64,000 nt of DNA, taken from NCBI GenBank assembly GCA_947623455.1, contig OX392533.1, positions 34,656,229 through 34,720,228 of the forward strand. Direction: 5' to 3'. A model generated the notes under the pieces. The model worked only from the letters and a program-made list of their open reading frames with translations, did not search any database and had not been told where the DNA came from. Positions 56,401 through 64,000 of the stretch are shown piece after piece. The number at the start of each line of letters is the position of its first letter. The first letter of the stretch is position 1. Both the position numbers and the translations under genes were made by a program. Origin of the DNA: Mimachlamys varia (taxonomy: Eukaryota; Mollusca; Bivalvia; Pectinida; Pectinidae).

Positions 56401-59400
56401 TTTTCTAATTCTAAATTTGACTCATTCAACTCTGAAATTTCATAATGAACTGCACCAACCTTTGAAGTGGAAGAGTTCAAATGTAACGGCAGGGGTGAAT
56501 GAGTTGTAGCATAATTACACAAAAAAGCTACACCGTTGAAAGATTTTGGCATACGTTTCCAGTATGGGCTACTGTGCATGAGCAAGAGGGAAACAGTAAT
56601 ATCTACACCTTGTAAAGACCAGGCCCCAGTTTCATCAACGTTCCTTAACTTAAGGAAATTCCTTAACTTAAAAATCTCCAAAGAAAAGCATTACATAATT
56701 TAAGGAAAGTTCCTTAACTAAAGATTTTCTCCTTAACTTCTGTAATGCTTTCCTATGGAGATTTTTAAGTTAAGGAACGTTGTTGAAACCAGGGCCAGCT
56801 ATATAAGCCTCCTGGGTGGTTTTGTTAAGACATGTAAAACTTATTCACCCCATGCAGAAAAGACCAAGCCATAGATTCAGTGGACAGAGAGTGAAGTCTG
56901 AGAGACAGTAGGACATGCAGTGTTGTTAGGTCTGGTCTACACAGCCAGGAGTAAGGATTCCACGATGGCACCTCTTCATGATACTTGAAAAGTACAGACC
57001 ATTATTAAAGAAAATCTGAGCAAAAATCGGGTTTCCAGACAACACTCTAAAAGATATATGCGATAGAGATGGAAATTCATATGTACATTCCTTTTCAGAC
57101 AACGCTCTCAAAGATAGCCGGCAAAAGATGGAAATTCACATGTATTTTCGGAGCCATTTTATAAGAAAAGCTCCAGTTTTCTCACTCACTGGTCAGGAGT
57201 TAAAAATTGGAGATTTAAAAAAAAAAAGGAAAGACAATTGATATTCTAAAAGAAATAATTTCTATTCAGGATGTAACAGGATAGGCATTGCATTCTCTTC
57301 CAACAACTTGTTTCAGAGGACATCAGAGGTTCATGCTTTCTCTATGACAGACAAATCCCTAGGTACATGTAGATGCACTTAGTTGTACTCTCATGAAGAC
57401 CGCCTGTATACTGTTTCAGCCATCTGACCAATGGTGAGTCACTACTACTACAAGTAAAGACACAGGCGGTCAATGTAGGTTAGTTTGGGGGAAACGATCA
57501 GGATGCAATACGTGCTGTTAGTTCACAAGGTTGGACTTGCTCGGAGAGAGACGGACTACCAAACCGACGCCACTATTTTCACAATGGAGGAGCAACAGGC
57601 AAGGACACCATGCCGTAATAATTACTTCTTGTGATGCCTCCAAATCCGATTGTGCAGGTCTCGCATCTTGTCCAACCCTCCGCTCTTCCCCTTGGACGAC
57701 ACTTTCCGCTCAAAGAATGACTTCAGTATCTGGATCTTGGATATGGGAACAAATTTTTTTGATGCCGGTGGAACGTCTGGTTTCTTTTCTATCTGCTCGG
57801 CAGTGTTATTTGTCTGGCAGCTGTCCATGATAGTACCAAGGGAGGGTAAGAATTTCCGTAGACCCACCTTCGGGCTGACGCTGCAGGACCGGTCAGGGGG
57901 GATAAGTCCTAACTGGTCCGGCTGATTATGTCGGTTTTTCGAGTGTGCGGACTTGCGGTCCAAGGTCATGCTAGTGGTCAGGCTCTTGACGAAGTAGTTG
58001 GCACGTGGATCTGAACTAACGATCGGCGGACTCGAAGGTATCTCCAAAGTAGGGCTTAAAAACGCACCCAAAGGAGTCGTCCTTGTTTTTTTGGCTTCGA
58101 GCTGCAATCTTCAGAAACAGAAAGAGCGAAGTTGAAGCAACAGCATGAAGTAAAAGCATGGGATAAAGATAAGGATATAAAGACATAAAGTATACCGAAT
58201 GATTCAGTCTCGATCACGATGAATGTTTTGCAAATAAAAACTTTACATGAAATCATCAGTGGGAAACAAAATTAAAGCTTTAGCAGTCATATCAATGGAA
58301 GCAAAAGTATGAAAGTAAAGTGATTGTTGGTTTCCGAGTGTCTGAGATATTTGTAACACCTCAACAGAGCTTTTGCAACCCTAATGGCAATCAGGCACTT
58401 CTGTAGTCTTTACTAAGGGCAAGTACAAATAATATATATATTGATGTGGGTATATGAGATTTCTAATTTGCAAAGAAATTTAAGCAAAAATAACCAATTA
58501 TTTGAAAAAAAATAATATTTACAAAAGTTTTGCAAATGATATGTTTTGTTTAATAACGTTTGTCTAAAGATATTTGAGAAAAAAATGAACAATAAACTGT
58601 AGGGGAAAAAACTTTCAAAAATTGAAACATAGATACAATTTGATACAAAAACACTTTTGTACCAATTGAAGGCTTATTCATGAAGACAAAAATATTAAAT
58701 AATAGAAACACTACAGTGGAAAGAAAATAGGAGAAAAACACTGATAATACTGTAAATTCACCATAGTCTGAAATACGATTTTTGAATTTGCATACAAATT
58801 CCACATGATCCTCTTACAAAACTTACAAATTTCCTAAAAGATCAGGTTCAATAATTACTCTTTATAACAAAAGGAAAATAGACATTATCATTTTACAATA
58901 AAATTTGGACTGGGAGCTGGATCAGTATTAAACTTGTATGTATCTGCAAAATCAAAATTACACAATGATTTAAATGATTCTTGTTGTTTCATTAATGTGC
59001 AAAAATGTGTGGAAAGAAGCTGTTCTAGCTAAAGGTTTCCTTCCTCCATTAGAAAATGGCGGGAAGCTAATTAATGGATGGTGTCAAACCTACTTTCAGA
59101 AGGAATGGTTTTTGGTTGGATAATGCCTGCATATGGTAGGAAAGGCGCTGCAAGTTCTCTCGAGTAAACAAAAATTAACGGCACTTGTTCAAAGGGATAG
59201 GAACTTTTTAGCAAAGCTTTGCGACGATATGCTAAGAAAAATGGTATGTACTGTTTTATCCATATTTCGACATGAACTGAACGCAGTGATGCTGAGCAAT
59301 TAGCAGGGACAACTAACACAGCAAATCAAGAAATCAGATCTCTCAAGACATAAAAACTTCATTTCAAAATCTTGATGCCACAAATGTAGAACAAAATACT

Positions 59401-62098
59401 GTAAGATGGTTTAACTTTCCCAGCTCAAAGAAAAACATGCCAAAAAAAGTTTTTCGCAAATAATTTCCAACAAAAGAATTGCATTTCAATATCTTAATAC
59501 CAAAACAGTTAAGATTTTTTTGAAATATTGACAGATTAATAAAAAAAAAATATTCCCAGCTGAAAAGTTTATCATGGCAAAATTTTTTCTCAAAAGATGT
59601 GTACGTATAATGCAGGACTAGAAAATTCTAGAGCATCAAGACCCAAAACTAGCTGCAAATCCCTCACCGAAAGGAAAATCGCCGTGCTATAGGAAGAAAG
59701 CGACAACCCAGGTGTAAGGGAGGTAACACAGTGCTACACAATGTAGGGTGGCAGGCTAGGCCTCTCCCGCGGGGTAGCTTATTTAACGGGCATGATTTCA
59801 TGAGAAAAGCAAGACGTACAGGAATGGTTGTTTACCAGCAGCTAAGTGTTCCTCAAGTTCCTGGAGCCTGAAATTATCATGTTACCATGACTACATTAAA
59901 ACCGAGTACCTCTCAATACAGTGGTGAACTAACAGGAACACTATAGGTGTTATATTATTGTTTATCTCCTCGATTCACTGTCAATGTTTAACAGAATTTG
60001 TTGACATTAACATCATTTCTGGTGCATTAACAGCCATTCACACAGAATCAACTTAAAATTCTGCACCAAAATCCGCGATGCTCGCTTAATATCACACAAC
60101 AAATTAACTTTGACTCAAAGCTTTTCACCTCTCCATTGGTCTTCAACATAGATGTCTTATTTGGATGAGTAAAATTATGATTGTGATCAGATGCCACAGT
60201 TTACATGCACAAAACTTGATGACATCATCATGAATCTCTGAAGAGGTGAAAGCTTAAGAGACAAAACCACTACTTCTTCGCCTATCATAATTGTGTATGC
60301 AACAGGAAGGTGACATATCTACTATAAAACAATCCACAGGTGAGCTATTAGGTGATCATTTGTGTGTGGTAAATCTAAAAACGAGGATTTCTTAGGCTTG
60401 ATTTGAATAAACATGGTGGAGAAATGTCTTCTTGATATAAATTTTTACATTATAAAAATTTAATTTTGCTTAGATCTTATACATGGAATTAATGAAAATG
60501 GAACCTTTTTCCCCTGATTTTCTGTTCAGGATGATACCAGGATTCAGAAAAGCAAATGGTAAATATGGCAACATAGGAACCAGGTAGTTGATTCTGGGGA
60601 CCACAGGGATGGTTTATATTTAGTGGTATTATACTCCGGGGACCTGAAACCTGGTTTATAAATATCAAATGACACTATATTTAGTGTCAGATGTACAGTA
60701 CTGAGAAATTCTGAGAAGATCTTGCAGCCAAACATCGAATAACCACATTCCTTCACAATTCAAAACATGGCACTTTAAGCTAATAAGTCATTCCAATATT
60801 CAGTGTATACATATATATATACAAAATGAATCACCAAAGCTAACACTTTCCTGTTCCCCACCCTGATATGTGGGCAGCGTGTCGCGACACTATTTGCCCC
60901 GGGGTGGGGGCGCTACCTACCGAGGGGATAGTGCAAGAGGCTCCAGGTAAGGTCGGCTGTGACTGTGTGACACGGGGGCCGAGTTCTTCCGTACCACCGA
61001 GGCGTTGTGCTGCTCCTGGTGCTGTCGCTTCAGTTTGCGCTCCGCCAGTAGGTAAAATGTGGCTGCTATATGGTCGTACATGTCTTTTTCTAATGATCTG
61101 AAACATAACCAGCTTTTTTTGTAAGCATACTTTAAAATATGTAAATTTAATTAGGACAAACATCTTATCAAATATTTTCTGCTTTGAAATTTGTTATGTT
61201 TCAGTTCTTTGAGTCACTGGTAAACATTTACATGAATACCTTATTCAAAAACTTCGACCTATTTGCGAGAATTTCTATTACCTTGTTACCATTGAAGTAC
61301 ATTGCTAAATAGTGAAAAGAAAAGACATTTTCATTTCTATGATAAATAATATCTCTGGTTATCAAAGCTTTTAAACCTTTTACCAGAGAACTGGCCATTC
61401 AGAATTATGATGCAAGATAAACAAAATTAAACAAATTGTTATTGCCACATAAACACAGCATTCTGTAGATCTGAACATTGTTGGAAGAGGAAGATAATTT
61501 GTTTACAAAAACATTATCTTTTGATAAATATCCCATAATTAATGGATCAAAAATATTAATGGGTTTTCTTTTTATAAAAAGCTGTTGCCTTTTATTCAAG
61601 GGTTGAATATTTCTCTTACACATTTGAGAGTCAAGAAGAGTCATTACAATTTTGGTGTATTATTTGGCCATGAAAGGTTCTTGCCAATTAAATCTCATTC
61701 AAAAGGATTCTGAGGTATTAGTTTACTGTTGGATGACACATGAAAACGAACAAAAGGCGATTGGAATCAGGTCACTTGAGACAAAAGTCTCAGGTAAAAC
61801 TAGGAATGCCTCTATGTATTTGCAATTTTAAAAACTGATATGTGTTCCTTGTTCGAAAGTGTCTATTGACCTTTGACCTATGACCTACTGTATGATTTCC
61901 TCCTTTGTTGCTATGTTGCCCTCCACCATTTTGTTAACGAGGTAGTTGTGGTCTTCCTCGCACAGATGTTCGCGCGAGATCAGCGGCATCATCCGCAGTG
62001 TCGTCGTGGAATCGGCAGACTTGAGCCAGGCGTGGTTGACTATGTCCTCCAGTGACATGCGATCAGCCGGGTCCTTCTGCAGCATCTTGGTGATGAGA
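49180..62098 (-). CDS. SNRK: SNF-related serine/threonine kinase SNRK, last four coding exons (partial)
   Basis: Exons in transcript order: 62098-61889, 61097-60921, 58108-57626 and 50461-49180. All junctions are GT-AG and phases close exactly, giving about 717 residues. The first exon holds the end of the kinase lobe (MLQKDPADRMSLEDIVNHAW) and the start of the SNRK UBA-like domain (EEDHNYLVNKMVEGN), which ends in exon 2 with DHIAATFYLLAERKLKR. The last exon has the conserved SAASPEVVRKYV-type region with PQLLNQICEEHESDEED and MHRRDSSDHSSD, as in vertebrate SNRK. A Gly-rich insert follows and the protein ends K-C-C-S-V-V. SNRK is an AMPK-related kinase activated by LKB1 in vertebrates. The ATP-binding and catalytic exons lie beyond 64000. 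Confidence 0.93.
50937..50999. repeat. 63-bp AT-rich palindrome in SNRK intron
   Basis: AAAGGAATAATATAATTATA and its complement pair almost perfectly around a short T-rich centre, arms about 28 bp. It may be a tiny foldback element. Confidence 0.85.
51196..51254. mobile_element. 59-bp micro-MITE, CATCCTCAATATC family
   Basis: CATCTTGGATACTCAGGGGT on the left, CCCCTGGATATCGAGGATG on the right. GTTTACTG directly flanks both sides (51188-51195 and 51255-51262). Confidence 0.85.
51265..51343 (+). repeat. H85 copy 5, degenerate
   Basis: ACACATTTGAACTCTCCCAA to AGATGAATGCGTT, only a few bases after the right target duplication of the 59-bp micro-MITE. Confidence 0.7.
52067..52217. repeat. 151-bp foldback element in SNRK intron
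   Basis: CAGTTATTGTATGGGTATCT on the left pairs with the right end (CCCATAAAATAACTG), and the inner arms GACATTAACTATTTCC / GGAAATAGTTAATGTC pair perfectly. It is nearly all stem. Confidence 0.85.
52250..52330 (-). repeat. H85 copy 6
   Basis: CATAATGAACTATTCCAACC to GTCTTCAGGGGTGAAAGAGT, inverted relative to copy 2. Confidence 0.78.
52841..52905. mobile_element. 65-bp hAT-like micro-MITE
   Basis: CATCGTCGGAAACCCACGAT on the left and CATGGGTTTCCAACGATGC on the right, flanked on both sides by TGTACAAA (52833-52840 and 52906-52913). A miniature of the element at 8934-9361. Confidence 0.87.
53129..53757. repeat. Minisatellite, 28-bp unit, about 22 copies, in SNRK intron
   Basis: The unit ATTGCTTTTAGAGTATAGGG plus GTACGCTC is tandemly repeated. 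The first seven copies are near-identical and later ones vary in length (AGGAGTAT, ATGAGTAT). A higher-order repeat is visible: GAGTGCATGGATATGATTAT appears near 53342 and again near 53515. Confidence 0.93.
56419..56505 (-). repeat. H85 copy 7
   Basis: GACTCATTCAACTCTGAAAT to CAGGGGTGAATGAGTT, inverted relative to copy 2. Confidence 0.78.
56621..56796. mobile_element. Foldback element, AGGCCCTGGTTTC type, copy 2, in SNRK intron
   Basis: Left AGGCCCCAGTTTCATCAACG, right AACGTTGTTGAAACCAGGGC, interior as at 38211-38405 but with one inner block missing. Confidence 0.85.
57626..58108 (-). CDS. SNRK: SNRK exon: linker region
   Basis: Acceptor TTTCTGAAG. Reads LQLEAKKTRTTPLGAFLSPT to RDLHNRIWRHHK. 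Ser/Thr/Pro-rich and mostly disordered by composition. Donor AGAA then GTAATT, phase 2, which joins to the last exon as Asn. Confidence 0.88.
58109..60920 (-). other. SNRK: SNRK intron with a possible cassette exon
   Basis: 2.8 kb, AT-rich, no domain-bearing frame. It contains the exon candidate at 59836-59867. Confidence 0.8.
59836..59867 (-). other. SNRK: Candidate 32-nt SNRK cassette exon
   Basis: On the minus strand AATTTCAG precedes and GTAAAC follows a 32-nt block. In the frame left by the upstream exon it reads R-L-Q-E-L-E-E-H-L-A-A. Because 32 is not a multiple of three, inclusion would shift the downstream frame to a stop soon after. No other support. Confidence 0.25.
60921..61097 (-). 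CDS. SNRK: SNRK exon: UBA-like domain
   Basis: Acceptor TATGTTTCAG. Reads SLEKDMYDHIAATFYLLAER, then RKNSAPVSHSHSRPYLEPLA. The only donor that avoids the following TAG is CG then GTAGGT (phase 2). Confidence 0.9.
61098..61888 (-). other. SNRK: SNRK intron
   Basis: 0.8 kb between the two UBA-encoding exons, AT-rich, no further signal. Confidence 0.85.
61889..62098 (-). CDS. SNRK: SNRK exon: end of kinase domain and start of UBA-like domain
   Basis: Acceptor TTTTCCAG, first complete codons L-I-T-K-M-L-Q. Contains the kinase subdomain XI Arg in D-P-A-D-R and N-H-A-W-L-K. The donor is within CA then GTAGGT, leaving two bases that join the next exon as Gln. Confidence 0.9.
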
Positions 62099-64000
62099 CT
62101 GGAAAACACAAACAGTTACAGGTAAATACACAGAAGGAGAAGATAACTCTAGGCTCCATATACACATATTTATACAAAGCACAACCAAATAAGCAATTTT
62201 TCAAAGATAGACCACTCAAGTGCTTGTTCATGACAATATATGATTCGGAACTCCACTTAAGCTGAAAGATAACCTTGACTTTGCCATATTATCTATGCGA
62301 TATAAATGCACTACAGGTACAATACCAGGTTTTTTTCTGAGGGCGTTTTGGGGCCGTTTATGGGCCCAATTCCCAATTGAAATTATTTCAAATCTAAGCC
62401 AAATTCCCAAAATTTGCAGTTTACTCTTGAAAAAATCTTTCCCAGTTCACCAATTTTCTTCCCAAAATCAAACCAAAAGGTTGATCCCTTCCCAAAGAGG
62501 TGAGAAAAAGCCCTTTATAATCACCATAATTCTAACCGGAAACGGGACAGTGGCCTTGGAAGCAAATAGACAATGTGGTTCTGTTTATAATACACAGTGA
62601 GGTTGGGTTTTTTTTGGAGGTTGGGGAGCCGGGATTCAAAGGAAAAGTCAGTGAAACACAAAAAACATCTTTATTAATGTGATATTAATATTCATATTGC
62701 AATCTATTATTAGAAATGGAACAATGTGCTATTTTTTAATAAAATATATTAAGCACCAGAAAAAACTCTGCTTTAGAATCAAACGAAAGGCATGTATTGA
62801 TCCTTCATATTGATACTCAGTGATCTTTCTAAGTTGGTCCGAAGAAATGGTCAAATTGACTGTCGCTGCTGGTGTAACATGATTTTAATCAAATTAATTG
62901 ACCCCTGAAGTAAGAACTAAGTGAAAACCCATACAATATTTACATTTACAAAACAAGCAAAATACACAGTTCTTAATAAATAATTAATAAATTACTTAAA
63001 CCATTTTAATACCCGGTACTTGAAATATTGTTGATGAAACACGTGCCATATTTGTCACTATAATATGTCAAACCTACATGTACACGATCTTGGGAAGTGA
63101 TTTAATTGTTTGATGATCAATGAAATATGTAGGAAATGGTTGCTGTACAACGTACAGCAGAGTTGACAGGCTGCTGTTTGAAACACTCGTGATCAATATA
63201 TAGACTGGCCTATATACCCACTTCAATCAGTTTAATCAAGCACGTCCTGATTTGATTTACAACTGGGACATCCCGAGATTGGGTGTAAATCAATTTTATT
63301 CATAGTAGCTTTCTAATAGACTATGCTTGTGATCAGAAAGAACTCACCCTTTTACCTACAGTATATATATATACACACACATGCTATATATATAACACAC
63401 GGTAATGAAAAATCTACTACTTTCAACCAATGAGCATGTAAAGTTTTCCTTTAAAAACCTTATAATTAAAGTTTGAACTTTTTATATCAAGTGTGAACTT
63501 TAATTTGTTCAGGTACACATAGGTGTTAACCTCTGAAATCTCCGATGAGGGAGAACTCCCTCTTTCTACATTTCCAATGAGGGATAAAGTGTGCGAAATG
63601 CGACTGAAACTGCATTGCTCAATTTGTCTTTCCCTTTCATGTATCACAATAACTTCACAAAGTATTCATTTGATCCCAGTACACCTATTATGGTCATTAC
63701 ACATATCCTGCAGTAACTAGGATCTCATCTGACCACAAGATGTAGATTTTGAGTTATTGTAGGTTTGGACTTAAATGAGGGAGATGTCGTGGGAGATTGG
63801 TAATTTTTGAATTTCATAAGAAAACTTACCTGGTTACATACATGAATATGTTGAAAGCAAAAAATTTGTGCAGACATATTTTCCAGATTTCAAAACTTAA
63901 ATCGATATCAAATCCAGGCAAAAAATTTGGAGTTCATTCAGTCTGAAATCCTCAGGTTTTACAAACTGACTGTTAATATTATTCAGAAATTTTACTTCAA
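62099..64000 (-). other. SNRK: SNRK intron continuing past the window edge
   Basis: No kinase-like frame appears on the minus strand here, so the next upstream exon is beyond 64000. A TA/CA-rich run lies near 63361-63400. Confidence 0.75.

Larger units (their letters stand above)
50462..57625 (-). other. SNRK: SNRK intron between the last two coding exons
   Basis: 7.2 kb without coding signal. It holds a palindrome, several micro-MITEs, three H85 repeats, a foldback element and a 28-bp minisatellite, each listed separately. Confidence 0.85.

Overview
This is an AT-rich, intron-containing metazoan segment. Two host genes are recognisable, an UNC93-like membrane protein and the kinase SNRK, embedded in a dense mix of LINE remnants, a tyrosine-recombinase retroelement and many short inverted-repeat DNA transposons. 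The element mix (LINEs with a 2A-like N-terminal motif, a split-direct-repeat tyrosine-recombinase element, abundant foldback elements) suggests a marine lophotrochozoan, most likely a bivalve mollusc. That taxonomic call is inference. There are no bacterial-style operons, CRISPR arrays or rRNA genes.

Layout. 1-1.2 kb: right end of a TTAA-flanked element. 1.3-4.7 kb: a decayed LINE carrying a 625-bp insertion that fits a solo remnant of a split-direct-repeat element. 4.8-7.0 kb: a decayed zinc-finger/DUF6589-like gene and an unidentified coding fossil. 7.9-13.1 kb: two more broken LINEs with hAT-like and 9-bp-TSD elements inserted. 14-17.7 kb: two diverged copies of a TATA-box segment, the second split by a GC-rich Harbinger-like insertion. 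18-22 kb: LINE and MITE fragments and a complete 1.73-kb TTAA element. 23.9-32.5 kb: a six-exon UNC93-like gene on the plus strand, with a decayed copy of part of its first exon upstream and a duplicated scrap of its last exon downstream. 32.9-37.5 kb: a nearly intact Ngaro/PAT-like retrotransposon on the minus strand with identical split repeats. 38-48.5 kb: a 5'-truncated LINE and a MITE-rich intergenic tract. 48.2-64 kb: the 3' four coding exons of SNRK on the minus strand; the N-terminal kinase exons lie beyond the right edge.

How the genes relate. UNC93-like and SNRK are ordinary host genes in convergent orientation with no evident functional link. Splice phases close exactly across all five UNC93 introns and all three SNRK introns seen, so both models are well supported. 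Most other open frames are remnants of mobile elements or shadows. Several insertions have readable target-site duplications or a rebuilt host frame across the insertion, which orders the events: LINEs first, small DNA transposons and the solo split-repeat remnant later, and the complete tyrosine-recombinase element probably most recent.
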